Below, in pieces: positions 41,001 through 49,406 of a stretch of 64,000 bases of DNA. Source of the DNA: Flammeovirga kamogawensis (lineage in GTDB: Bacteria > Bacteroidota > Bacteroidia > Cytophagales > Flammeovirgaceae). The stretch spans positions 1,674,001 to 1,738,000 of the forward strand of contig NZ_CP076128.1 in NCBI RefSeq assembly GCF_018736065.1, given 5' to 3'. Under the pieces are notes generated by a model. That model worked only from the letters and a program-made list of their open reading frames with translations. It did no database searches and was not told where the DNA came from. A program made the translations under genes and the position numbers. Position 1 is the first letter of the stretch, and the number at the start of each line of letters is the position of its first letter.

Positions 41001-41994
41001 AAAAACAGCACTTATTGGAGTTCCTATGAGTGAATGGTTTCTTAAAAAACACAAAGGTTCACTCCTACTTCCTAATTCATCTTCAAATAGAATTTGTATT
41101 ACTATTCCTATCGATAAAGAGGCTTACACTACTGATGAAATAAAATTGGATGCAGAAGAAAATGGCCAGTATTATTTTAATAATGAGTTAATTACAGAGC
41201 ATACTTCTACAGAAAAAATTGATAAAACTGCTCATACGATTACAATTCTAGATGATAATAAAGATGCAATAACATTTTTCTCATCCATTTTAAGTGAATA
41301 CAACATTGTAGCTTTTGATAATTCTGTAGAGCTATTTCAGTATCTAGGAAAGAACGATACTGATATTGTACTTATTGATAATACACTCAACTCTGGATCT
41401 GGAATTGATATTATTAAAAAATTAAAGAAAGATGCAAAACTAGCTATCATTCCAAGTATATTAATAGCCTCTCATCTTACAGAAAAAAATAAAGTAAACG
41501 GCTTAAAAGCTGGTGCAGATTTATGTATTTCTAAACCCTTCCATATATCGGTTTTAAAAACTCATATTCAGAATTTAATTAATAGCAGACAATACTTTAA
41601 GAACATCTATAGAAATGAAATTCTAACGGAATCAAAAGAAGTTGTACCTGTAAATGAAGATGAAATACTAATTGCAAAAATCACTGATTTGATTGAAAAC
41701 AATATGTCAAACCCTGATTTTAAAGTACAAAGTATTCAAGATGAAATAGGTATTAGTCAATCTTCATTATACAAAAAGATTAAACAGCAAACAGGAATGT
41801 CTTCTTCTGAATTTTTACGAAATTTCAGAATTAAATTTGCAGCTAAACTTCTCGCTAAAAGCAATTTGCCTGTTGCAGAAGTAATGATGAAAGTGGGTTT
41901 CTCAGATGCAAAATATTTTAGAACAAGTTTTAAAAAGAAATACGAACTATCTCCTTCTCAATATAGAAAAGAGCATCAAAAAGAAAGTGAGTAA
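38050..41994 (+). CDS. Hybrid two-component system regulator with degenerate kinase domain
   Basis: A 1314-residue one-protein sensor-regulator for the adjacent PUL. A signal peptide (1-22) is followed by a periplasmic 14-blade Reg_prop propeller (about 30-660, repeats like NIWVGTSKGIAKYD), a Y_Y_Y domain (to ~757), a membrane helix (about 765-785), a DHp/ATPase-like region (795-1045), a receiver (1063-1180) and an AraC helix-turn-helix (1205-1314). The H-box reads INELNTPI with N819 where the phospho-acceptor His should be. The N-box and glycine boxes of the ATPase are also unrecognisable. The receiver keeps D1068/D1069, D1110 and K1162, but the switch Thr is A1140. Signalling may be allosteric or use another kinase. 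Confidence 0.93.
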   Translation: MFNKTNLLLLTVILLLSHLSVGQSSNNYTTLDGLSHNTVYQIEQDDYGLIWLATESGLSVFDGNDFNLVQPIYRDSLPSHFITSIEIKSPKEVWVGTTKGLRVIDQVHEKIINALPDLENKTISHIKKLNDNLTLIGVNNFGIYLVDNQYSILEHWYQGSSSISLSSNQIEKIGIDKTTGLVWVTNKETGIDLINMTNHYSTTFPIGNGVNQVPSKKVYCITQDKENNIWVGTSKGIAKYDAKTKTLFSVHKRAFFNTTILSIHADSKGDIWIGTELNGLWKIPAKANNQLSRVSLHHEISNQSIRSIYEDMQHNIWVGTQRRGVYLLKDQYHTFKLIKKDILSSNIIWGITLDNDQNIWAGTDGQGITKYNLENKTTKRYIHDGNEGSLSDNNIITALTSKNGTLWFGTYSGGLNKYDSITDSFHHYNKENGLLNNDIRALAEDNDTTLWVGSNRGGLHFIDEQNQKAISINATRTMDIRSIAIKDNLVWFGTYGDGGIFTYNKLKKELNKIELPFDIEITFDLFFDNNSPILWIGTFDKGLLAYRYKEKRLEDFKEHPSLSSNIIHAIQQDQNGVLWLTTNHGIVAFNYTKNTITKHGIDEGIQHHDFMDGSRAIGKDGTIYFGGAGGLNYFHPKNIKISVLPPQILLTKLEIYNKKIRANDDSEILAKNISDTKSITLNSEEAQFSIAFQGIDYRNHDALQYRYFMKGLDSDWNLVGKNNSANYSNINPGTYQFNVSTKSIGGKWSQPVSLEIKILPPIWATWWAKLVYFFLVILGAWYWKYFTGKKAEIRSKLKLQEEQTNLHKENKEVYEDIINELNTPINQLLMPLENMIYNNTNTSPALRKQLQLLYLNASKMHNIVRFILSNKDRDEEHFKLEVYQYNLSTFLLNFRESFLLQAAQLGIKIDIQLPENDITAWFDIEKIETILHFLFLTVFQNATTSDQFLIVIDVTENNRINYANINLYLIDGEMREKKIDLEMRKTALIGVPMSEWFLKKHKGSLLLPNSSSNRICITIPIDKEAYTTDEIKLDAEENGQYYFNNELITEHTSTEKIDKTAHTITILDDNKDAITFFSSILSEYNIVAFDNSVELFQYLGKNDTDIVLIDNTLNSGSGIDIIKKLKKDAKLAIIPSILIASHLTEKNKVNGLKAGADLCISKPFHISVLKTHIQNLINSRQYFKNIYRNEILTESKEVVPVNEDEILIAKITDLIENNMSNPDFKVQSIQDEIGISQSSLYKKIKQQTGMSSSEFLRNFRIKFAAKLLAKSNLPVAEVMMKVGFSDAKYFRTSFKKKYELSPSQYRKEHQKESE

Positions 41995-42190
41995 TCTAAC
42001 ACTATGCATTATTACAAGAAGTGTAAAAACACATATTATTACGGGATCGCATACATCTTTAAAAAATAAAAAAAGCCTAATAATTAAAGTATAGTGTAAT
42101 TATTTACGGGGAGCTATACATATTTAGAATAAAAGTAAGTAGAATGATACTTTAATTGTAATTGAAAGTATGATAAAACCTAATTTCTAA

Positions 42191-42928
42191 TTATACATCA
42201 TACTCCTTGATATTTACCGATCCTAAAACACAAAGCCCTTCTAAAATTACAGTACAATTAATAGTAGGTACTTCTTTTGACTGAACGCTAGCATCTTCAT
42301 CATAAGAACTAAATGATTCCCTAAAAATTTTACTCCAGCTTTTACTCTTCAAGCTATACTTATATTCACTAAGTACTTTTTTAGTATGGTCTACTACATG
42401 TGTCCCTTTTGCTACTTTAATATTTACTTCTCCCAACACTTTGGTTAAACGTAAATTTAGAACAGCACCTTCTAAACAATGTGCTCTTAAATCTATTTTA
42501 GTCTCTCCAACAACAGTTACAATTTCAAAGCTTGCTTCGGCATTGGTTAATTCTTCAGACGAAAAAGAAAGTTTTTGCTCTCCAACGATAGTAAAAAAGC
42601 GAGAAGGAACTTCAGAAATTTTATGTATAACAGAGTCTTTCCCTCCTAAAATATTTAAAGAGAGTTTATCCACATTCTGATTAACCACAAGTTTATTTGC
42701 TGAAGTAGGTTTACCTACAGCTTTAGAACTAGTTATTTGATTTACATATTGATCTGGAAAATCTGAAAAAACTAATTTTAGAGCTTCTTCAGAATCTGCC
42801 TTCATGGCTAAATCAAGACGGTTTTCATAATCATTTTCATCTAAGTCTCCATCAGAGAATGCTTTCTGAAGTAAGTCTAAGGCTTTTTGCCTTTTTTTAG
42901 GTAATCCGAATTGAGAAGAATGTTTCAT
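42191..42928 (-). CDS. DUF1707 (SHOCT-like) domain protein with LiaF-like C-terminal region
   Basis: A 245-residue protein without signal peptide. Residues ~9-60 (KKRQKALDLLQKAFSDGDLD, ENDYENRLDLAMKA) form the DUF1707 helical module. The remainder (about 85-240) is a beta-rich region (LSLNILGGKDSV, ASFEIVTVVGETKIDLR, VLGEVNIKV) like the right-handed beta-structure of LiaF/DUF2154-type proteins. Such proteins often act in cell-envelope stress sensing. No LiaRS-like partners are adjacent, so function here is open. Confidence 0.78.
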   Translation of the reverse strand: MKHSSQFGLPKKRQKALDLLQKAFSDGDLDENDYENRLDLAMKADSEEALKLVFSDFPDQYVNQITSSKAVGKPTSANKLVVNQNVDKLSLNILGGKDSVIHKISEVPSRFFTIVGEQKLSFSSEELTNAEASFEIVTVVGETKIDLRAHCLEGAVLNLRLTKVLGEVNIKVAKGTHVVDHTKKVLSEYKYSLKSKSWSKIFRESFSSYDEDASVQSKEVPTINCTVILEGLCVLGSVNIKEYDV

Positions 42929-43045
42929 TGTATAAAAAAGCTGTTAATGTGCCATCTTCTATGAGAAAGCTGTTTTTTGACACTCGATGTTATTTACTTA
43001 AAAATAAGCCGTAATTATTTATAAAAATAAAAATAACAAAAAAAA

Positions 43046-43067
43046 CCTATTGAACGAATTCAATAGG
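43046..43067 (-). terminator. Intrinsic terminator after the microprotein gene
   Basis: A perfect 9-bp stem (CCTATTGAA/TTCAATAGG) with a 4-base loop followed on the minus strand by eight consecutive T residues. It is a textbook Rho-independent terminator 54 bp past the 24-codon ORF. Confidence 0.85.
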
Positions 43068-43120
43068 CTGATTGTGTTAATAAAATATGTGTTTCTTAAT
43101 AAGTTAAGATTAGTATATCT

Positions 43121-43195
43121 TTAAAGTACCGATACCGCAAATGCAATTACGAATCCTGAAACGATTACTAATGTTGCGATTGTTAAATTCTTCAT
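43121..43195 (-). CDS. 24-residue hydrophobic membrane microprotein (unannotated)
   Basis: A short ORF that starts MKNLTIATLV and ends IAFAVSVL. Apart from the N-terminal MKN it is one continuous hydrophobic helix of about 20 residues, enough to span a membrane. It is bracketed by a strong promoter match (TTTG, 20 bp, TACATTTG at 43243-43274, giving a leader of about 40 nt) and an excellent terminator (43046-43067), forming a compact ~190-nt transcript. No family recognised. A small regulatory RNA with a chance ORF is the main alternative. Confidence 0.55.
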   Translation of the reverse strand: MKNLTIATLVIVSGFVIAFAVSVL

Positions 43196-43242
43196 GTCAA
43201 TGTATTTATATATGGTAATTTGTATGTCTTATTTTGATACTT

Positions 43243-43274
43243 CAAATGTATATTTTACCCTTATTATTACCAAA
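43243..43274 (-). promoter_or_regulatory. Bacteroidota promoter for the microprotein transcript
   Basis: On the minus strand TTTG (43271-43274) and TACATTTG (43243-43250) are separated by 20 bp, matching the -33/-7 consensus TTG...TAnnTTTG. It is the best promoter match I found in the window. Confidence 0.65.
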
Positions 43275-43602
43275 CATTTTATCAAGTATTTTTTACACTT
43301 AAAAAGTAGGCTATTTACAAATTTTGAATGAAATAAAGTTCTAATTGAAAACTCGTAAATAGAGTAGTCTTTCTTTTTAAATTTCGCTTAATAATAAGTG
43401 TAATTAATACAGAAAAAATAATTTAAAAAAGATTGAAAATACATGTTAATTAAAGATTTATGTATCTTTAATAATAGAATTTATGATTAAAATAAATTTT
43501 GATGATATTTAAAGAACCTTATCAAAAAAAGTGGAATAGTTGTAAAGTTTCTATTTCTATGAATAAGGTGATTAAATTTGACGATATCGAATAAAAAAAT
43601 AT
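43275..43602. other. Intergenic region upstream of the aldo/keto reductase (no gene seen)
   Basis: AT-rich DNA with no supported coding sequence. A plus-strand TAAATTTG at 43573-43580 fits the -7 consensus and would give a 16-nt leader for the reductase gene, but no -33 element is properly spaced. Confidence 0.4.
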
Positions 43603-44604
43603 ATGAGTAAGTTATCAATAGTCCCTTTTGGGAAAACAAATTTATACGTTTCAAGAATTGGTTTAGGTGTTGCTGCTTTAGGACGACCGGGTTATATTAA
43701 TTTAGGCCATGGTCAAGACTTGCAAGAAAACTACGATTCTGACTTCATGAGAGAAAGAACTTCAGAGGTAATGACTGCTGCTGCAAATGCTGGAGTAACT
43801 TATTTTGATACTGCAAGAAGTTATGGAAAAGGAGAACAATTTGTAGCTTCTTGGCTAAAAGAACAAGCTGATAAAAGTAAATATATAGTTGGTTCTAAAT
43901 GGGGGTATGAATATACTGCGGAATGGAATGTTAAAGCTGAACATCATGAAGTAAAAAGCCATACAGTAGATCTTTTAAGAAAACAATGGGTAGAAAGTGT
44001 AGAAAACTTAGACGACAACCTTAAAATATATCATATCCATTCTGCCACATTAGAAAGTGGTGTTTTAGAAAACGAAGAAGTATTAGAACAACTTTGGGAT
44101 ATAAAATCAACAGGAACAATTATTGGGCTTTCATTAAGTGGTCCGCATCAAGCTGACACTCTAAAAAAGGCGTTAAGAATAAAAAAAGAGGATAAGTTTC
44201 TATTTCAATCTGTACAAGCTACCTATAATATTTTAGAGAGATCTGCTGCTAAAATGTTAGAAGAAGCAGCTTATCAAGGTTGGGGTGTTATTATTAAAGA
44301 AGCTGTTGCAAATGGTCGTTTAACATCAAGAAATACCGAAGAGCAATTTGCTAAACATAAATCTACCTTAGAATTTATTGCTCAAAAACACGATGTTACT
44401 ATTGATGCTGTTGCTATCTCTTTTATTATTGCCCAGCCGTGGGTTAGTGTAGTACTTAGTGGTGCTTCTACTCCAGAACAATTCGAACAAAATAGAAAAG
44501 GGGCAACTTTTAGACTAGACCTAATGGATTTACAAATGCTAGATGAACTAATAGAAGAGCCAGAAGAATATTGGTCTATTCGTAAGAACCTTGAATGGAA
44601 TTAA
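43603..44604 (+). CDS. Aldo/keto reductase
   Basis: A 333-residue NADPH-dependent oxidoreductase with the TIM-barrel AKR layout. The catalytic tetrad is visible: D69 and Y74 in YFDTARSYGKGEQ, K99 in VGSKW and H146 in YHIHSA. The cofactor-binding C-terminal segment (VVLSGASTPEQFEQN) is present. Members reduce aldehydes, ketones or sugars; the substrate cannot be read. It is a single-gene unit ended by a bidirectional terminator. Confidence 0.92.
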   Translation: MSKLSIVPFGKTNLYVSRIGLGVAALGRPGYINLGHGQDLQENYDSDFMRERTSEVMTAAANAGVTYFDTARSYGKGEQFVASWLKEQADKSKYIVGSKWGYEYTAEWNVKAEHHEVKSHTVDLLRKQWVESVENLDDNLKIYHIHSATLESGVLENEEVLEQLWDIKSTGTIIGLSLSGPHQADTLKKALRIKKEDKFLFQSVQATYNILERSAAKMLEEAAYQGWGVIIKEAVANGRLTSRNTEEQFAKHKSTLEFIAQKHDVTIDAVAISFIIAQPWVSVVLSGASTPEQFEQNRKGATFRLDLMDLQMLDELIEEPEEYWSIRKNLEWN

Positions 44605-44610
44605 AAAAAT

Positions 44611-44642
44611 AATCCTCCCTAATATCAGATTAAGGAGGATTT
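44611..44642. terminator. Bidirectional terminator between convergent genes
   Basis: Stem AATCCTCC/GGAGGATT with a T-run on the right and an A-run on the left, so it can end transcription of the aldo/keto reductase (plus) and of the 44660 gene (minus). Confidence 0.8.
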
Positions 44643-44659
44643 TTTTATATCATATAATC

Positions 44660-46933
44660 CTATTGATTAATTACTTTCTTTCTACGAATCTGCTTATCAG
44701 AAACCAATTCTATAATATGAATACCCTTTGATGAAAAATCTGACTTATCAATTATTAATTTATTTATTCCATTTTGCCCAATTCCCTTTTTAGAATGAAC
44801 AACACTTCCTGTTAAATCATATACTTTTATTTCGTATTCTAATTGATCTCCTAGATTAAATTCTAGGGTAGATTGATCTACAAGAGGATTGGGGTAAACA
44901 CTCATTATCAAATCTCCCTCTGAAGAATCTAAGGAATATGAACTTGCATTTAATCTAGCACTTGAATAAGTACGATAACCAATATATACTTCTTGGCTTA
45001 TGTCATCACTTGGCCAAAAATCCACATTACTATATTTGACTTGAACTTGCACCCATGTATAGGTATAATTTGGACTTAGGGTTACTGTTCCTGAATTTCG
45101 GTTATTTTCATAATACCATGTAGAATAGTTTTTCTCCCATTTACCATCTTTTACATTTTCTCCAGGAAAAGAACCATCATTTTCATATGTATAAGTACGA
45201 TACCTAACGTCCATATCTACATTTAAATAATGACCACTATTCCATGTTACTATAGCACTGTGGTTTACTGCATTTACATTATAATTATTTACATGGCTAT
45301 TATCAATTGTAAACGTAGAGTGGTGGTTCCATTGATTGTCGTATGAAGATTTTATCTCAAGGTCGTATGTTCCTGGAGGAACTCCATCAATATGGTATGA
45401 TCCTATGACAAAACCAGAATCCATGAAATCAAAGTTACCTGATTCAATCCAGTTGTTACTATTTTTTTCTTTATATCGAAAATCAAATGGTGAGTCTCCC
45501 CAGATCCCTTTTTCCCAATCTTCAACAACAACTTCTTTCCCATCTACTTTAACTGAAAAGAATTCCGTCCAATTAGGAGTAAACCTTACGGTCTTTTTCT
45601 TCCAAGAATTTAATGATGTATACTTATATGATATCTCGTACTCTTTGGGAGTAAATCCATTAGTGGGTCTATATTCTACAGGTGAAATATCTTGTGACAA
45701 CAATGACACATCTGAAAATTCGAAATCAAAACTTGTACCTCCTCCAAATCTGTTACCATTTGATATATAAGATGGCCAATTTATTTCTAATTTATCACCA
45801 ATTGGGGTGAAAGTAATTAAGTCTGCAATGGATATTGTAACAGTTTGCTTATTTCCTTCATAAGATCCATTTATACCAAAACTATAAGATATATCAATAT
45901 CTCCGGGAGCAAATCCATTTGTCGGTGTTAAATCAATATGCCCAGATGTTTGCATCAATCTATAATTAGACTCATTAGTTTCTTTTATCAGATATTTAAG
46001 ATTTATACTGCCTCCATATTTATTTGAAGGCCATATTACTGATATTCTATCTTCGACCTTATGAACCGTAATAAAATCTGCTCCTGGATTACTTATAGTA
46101 AAAGATTGTTTATTTTCTTCATAAGAACCGTTTGAATCAAAACTATAAGATATTTCAATATCTCCTGGTAGAAATCCATTTGCAGGTGATAAATCAATAT
46201 TCCCTGATGTTTGCATTAACCTATAATTAAGCTCATTAGTTTCTTTTATCAGATATTTAAGATTTATACTGCCTCCATATTTATTTGAAGGCCATATTAC
46301 TGATATTCTATCTTCGACCTTATGAACCGTAATAAAATCTGCTCCTGGATTACTTATAGTAAAAGATTGTTTTTTTGCACTTCCCCAGTCGCTATTTGTA
46401 AACTTATATTCAACCTCTACTTCTCCAGGTGAAAAACCATTTTGGCTTAAATCAATATGCCCAGAAGTTTGGTTAAATAAATGTTCCCAATTTTCTCCAC
46501 TCTTACGATATCGAATGTCCATTGGAGTACTTCCATACCGATTTTTATCCCATTGTACAGTAATTCTATCATCATGTTGTGTTCCATAAATATGACTTGG
46601 ATAATAGGAGATTGTATACGTCTTTTCATACGTACCCCAATACCCATTTGCTCTAACCTCTATAGCAATTGAGGTTCCCGGCGAAAAACCATTTGATCTC
46701 TCAATATAATACTCTTTGATTTCTTCAGGGTCGACACTAGCTGTATGACTTGAACTTCCAATAGTATACTTTATAGACATGGCACTACCCCACCAATCAC
46801 CCCAATATACCCTGACTTTATCGTTGATAATTTCAGAATTTATAGTATTAAGAGCATAAGCTTGTGATTGATGTACTAATAATACTAATAGTGTTACAGA
46901 TAAATACTTGCTGATAATTTGTAATAGTTTCAT
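44660..46933 (-). CDS. T9SS-secreted repeat protein A
   Basis: A 757-residue secreted protein of unknown function. A signal peptide (to ~27) is followed by about eight beta-sandwich-like units of 75-90 residues. Each has an IxVxW strand, an FxYR/LKY strand, a (S)G-x-IDLS turn and a GFxPGDIEISY strand. Two adjacent units (DFITVHKVEDRISVIWPS...) are almost identical, from a 261-bp tandem duplication. The C-terminus (VYPNPLVDQSTLEFNLGD ... KKVINQ) is a T9SS sorting domain. It is the paralogue of the next gene and lies in a three-gene run with a chitinase, so surface binding of chitin or another glycan is plausible but unproved. Confidence 0.75.
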   Translation of the reverse strand: MKLLQIISKYLSVTLLVLLVHQSQAYALNTINSEIINDKVRVYWGDWWGSAMSIKYTIGSSSHTASVDPEEIKEYYIERSNGFSPGTSIAIEVRANGYWGTYEKTYTISYYPSHIYGTQHDDRITVQWDKNRYGSTPMDIRYRKSGENWEHLFNQTSGHIDLSQNGFSPGEVEVEYKFTNSDWGSAKKQSFTISNPGADFITVHKVEDRISVIWPSNKYGGSINLKYLIKETNELNYRLMQTSGNIDLSPANGFLPGDIEISYSFDSNGSYEENKQSFTISNPGADFITVHKVEDRISVIWPSNKYGGSINLKYLIKETNESNYRLMQTSGHIDLTPTNGFAPGDIDISYSFGINGSYEGNKQTVTISIADLITFTPIGDKLEINWPSYISNGNRFGGGTSFDFEFSDVSLLSQDISPVEYRPTNGFTPKEYEISYKYTSLNSWKKKTVRFTPNWTEFFSVKVDGKEVVVEDWEKGIWGDSPFDFRYKEKNSNNWIESGNFDFMDSGFVIGSYHIDGVPPGTYDLEIKSSYDNQWNHHSTFTIDNSHVNNYNVNAVNHSAIVTWNSGHYLNVDMDVRYRTYTYENDGSFPGENVKDGKWEKNYSTWYYENNRNSGTVTLSPNYTYTWVQVQVKYSNVDFWPSDDISQEVYIGYRTYSSARLNASSYSLDSSEGDLIMSVYPNPLVDQSTLEFNLGDQLEYEIKVYDLTGSVVHSKKGIGQNGINKLIIDKSDFSSKGIHIIELVSDKQIRRKKVINQ
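45851..46372 (-). repeat. 261-bp tandem duplication inside repeat protein A
   Basis: Bases 45971-46111 (141 bp) are identical to 46232-46372, an offset of 261 bp (87 codons). The flanking parts of each unit are similar but not identical. A third, near-identical single copy is in the neighbouring paralogue around 48675-48814. Confidence 0.9.
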
Positions 46934-47071
46934 TTCAACTCATTTTTAATTTTCAAAAGAATAGAGAGCTATATCTACGAACCTTGTTATAGATATTACA
47001 AAAAAAGTTATTGTTAATGACAGCATACTGTCGCATTATTTATATTTAGAAAAGATTACTAGCAACAATAA

Positions 47072-49375
47072 TTAATTTCTAATAATTTTCTTTCTCTGAA
47101 TTTCTTTTCCCGATCTTAACTCTATAATATGAATACCCTTTGACGAAAAATCTGACTTATCAATTATTAATTTATTTATTCCATTTTGCCCAATTCCCTT
47201 TTTAGAATGAACAACACTTCCTGTTAAATCATATACTTTTATTTCGTATTCTAATTGATCTCCTAGATTAAATTCTAGGGTAGATTGATCTACAAGAGGG
47301 TTAGGATAGAAATTAAATATATTTTCAATTCCTATTTCATCTTGTAAATTATTCTCTCTAAAAGAAGAGTTAGAAAGTGGAATTGTACATCTTCTGTCAT
47401 TTCTTGTGTAGAACTCATCAAATGAGTTATCTGCTAAACCATTGTAATCCCACCAAATTTCGATATCAGTTATTGTCCCTGATATGTAATTATCAAAAAT
47501 AATTTTTCTATTCTCAATTTGAGAGTTAGTAGGATCGGCACCATATAAAATCATAGGAGAAGAACCACTACATCCCCAACCGCAAGTATAATTTACAGTA
47601 CCTCTTGCAAGTGGTTGTCCATCGTACATTATTTGGCCGTCCGAATTTCTATCATTCCATGTTATTGTTATTATTCCACCACTCATTACTGCAGAATAAT
47701 GAGTTGGCTTTCTAGAAGCTATTGTTTTATGCTCTTCTCTTAAAATAGGCCATGTTGTAGTGGCATTAAACTTTACTTGAATTTGCATTAAAGTTCTAGG
47801 TGCAAAACCATTATTAGGTCTTATTTTTACTCTTCCGGAAGATTGATCATTTATATAATTCCAATCACTATAGTTATCTGTAAACTCTTGAGCTGTTCTA
47901 TATCGTATATCCATTGTTGTTAAAGGATAATGACTTGTATTCCATTTAGCCAAAATAAAATCTTCCTCTTCTTCGAAACTTATTGATTCTAAAGCTACAT
48001 CTCTATGCGAGATAGAATACTGAGAAAGACTATTCCAATCATTTGAACTTGGTACTTTCACTTGTATATCGTATACCCCTGATGGTAAGCCATCAATATG
48101 GTATTGACCAAAACTAAAACCAGAAGACATATCAGAATAATTAGATTGATGCCATTGATTTTCGGAAGTTTCTTTAAATCTAAAATCTAAATCTGAATTA
48201 CCCCATGTTCCATTTTTCCAGTCGTCCACTACAATTTCAAATCCATCTACATTAACTGAAATAAATTCAGTCCAATTAGGAGTAAACCTTACGGTCTTTT
48301 TCTTCCAAGAATTTAATGATGTATACTTATATGATATCTCGTACTCTTTGGGAGTAAATCCATTAGCAGGTCTATATTCTACAGGTGAAACATCTTGTGA
48401 CAACAATGACACATCTGAAAATTCGAAATCAAAACTTGTACCTCCTCCAAATCTGTTACCATTTGATATATAAGATGGCCAATTTATTTCTAATTTATCA
48501 CCAATTGGGGTGAAAGTAATTAAGTCTGCAATGGATATTGTAACAGTTTGCTTATTTCCTTCATAAGATCCATTTATACCAAAACTATAAGATATATCAA
48601 TATCTCCGGGAGCAAATCCATTTGTCGGTGTTAAATCAATATTCCCAGATGTTTGCATCAATCTATAATTAGACTCATTAGTATCTTTTATCAAATATTT
48701 AAGATTTATACTGCCTCCATATTTATTTGAAGGCCATATTACTGATATTCTATCTTCGACCTTATGAACCGTAATAAAATCTGCTCCTGGATTACTTATA
48801 GTAAAAGATTGTTTTTTTGCACTACTCCAATCGTTATTTGTAAACTTATATTCAACCTCTACTTCTCCAGGTGAAAAACCATTTTGGCTTAAATCAATAT
48901 GTCCAGAAGTTTGGTTAAATAAATGTTTCCAATTTTCTCCACTCTTACGATATCGAATATCAATTGGAGTACCTCCGTAACGATTTTCATCCCACTGTAC
49001 TACTATTCTATCATCATGAATAGATGCATACGCATGACTTGGTGTAGTAGCTACGTAATAAGTTCTTTCATAATCACCAATCCAAATATTTGTTGAACTA
49101 AGCTTAATATCTATCCTAGTACCTGGTGCTAATCCATCTCCTTCCCCAATTGTTTTACCATTAGGTTTATTGTTATCATCATATTCATAGCTTATTTCCT
49201 GCCAAATCCCTTCTGAAATTCTATAACGAAATGTTACTTGCATACTTGTATTCCAATATACGTTCACCCTGTCTGTTAAAAGTTCAGAACTAAAAGTATC
49301 AGCAAAAGACTGAAAACTAAGTAATAACAAACATGACAAGCACAATAGCTGCTTTTTTAATTTAGAAACATTCAT
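47072..49375 (-). CDS. T9SS-secreted repeat protein B (paralogue of A)
   Basis: A 767-residue secreted protein with the same unit architecture as protein A and one fewer copy of the DFITVHKVEDRISV unit. A signal peptide (to ~25, LLSFQSFADT) is present, with a T9SS sorting domain at the C-terminus (FYPNPLVDQSTLEFNLGD ... KKIIRN). Near residue 600 it has a distinct segment, CGWGCSGSSPM, with two cysteines not found in protein A. About 540 bp (48272-48814) and the 3' ~180 bp (47122-47299) are nearly identical to protein A's gene, suggesting recent duplication or gene conversion. Function unknown. Confidence 0.75.
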   Translation of the reverse strand: MNVSKLKKQLLCLSCLLLLSFQSFADTFSSELLTDRVNVYWNTSMQVTFRYRISEGIWQEISYEYDDNNKPNGKTIGEGDGLAPGTRIDIKLSSTNIWIGDYERTYYVATTPSHAYASIHDDRIVVQWDENRYGGTPIDIRYRKSGENWKHLFNQTSGHIDLSQNGFSPGEVEVEYKFTNNDWSSAKKQSFTISNPGADFITVHKVEDRISVIWPSNKYGGSINLKYLIKDTNESNYRLMQTSGNIDLTPTNGFAPGDIDISYSFGINGSYEGNKQTVTISIADLITFTPIGDKLEINWPSYISNGNRFGGGTSFDFEFSDVSLLSQDVSPVEYRPANGFTPKEYEISYKYTSLNSWKKKTVRFTPNWTEFISVNVDGFEIVVDDWKNGTWGNSDLDFRFKETSENQWHQSNYSDMSSGFSFGQYHIDGLPSGVYDIQVKVPSSNDWNSLSQYSISHRDVALESISFEEEEDFILAKWNTSHYPLTTMDIRYRTAQEFTDNYSDWNYINDQSSGRVKIRPNNGFAPRTLMQIQVKFNATTTWPILREEHKTIASRKPTHYSAVMSGGIITITWNDRNSDGQIMYDGQPLARGTVNYTCGWGCSGSSPMILYGADPTNSQIENRKIIFDNYISGTITDIEIWWDYNGLADNSFDEFYTRNDRRCTIPLSNSSFRENNLQDEIGIENIFNFYPNPLVDQSTLEFNLGDQLEYEIKVYDLTGSVVHSKKGIGQNGINKLIIDKSDFSSKGIHIIELRSGKEIQRKKIIRN

Positions 49376-49406
49376 ACTGATAATAGTTTAAAAATTTAAA
49401 TAAAAT

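Noticed and set aside
42004-42069. 21-codon plus-strand ORF after the hybrid regulator
   Set aside because: No promoter, terminator or sensible composition; unlike the 43121-43195 ORF it has no supporting signals.
45971-46372. CRISPR-like or dispersed repeat
   Set aside because: The repeat is an in-frame 261-bp protein-coding duplication without spacers.
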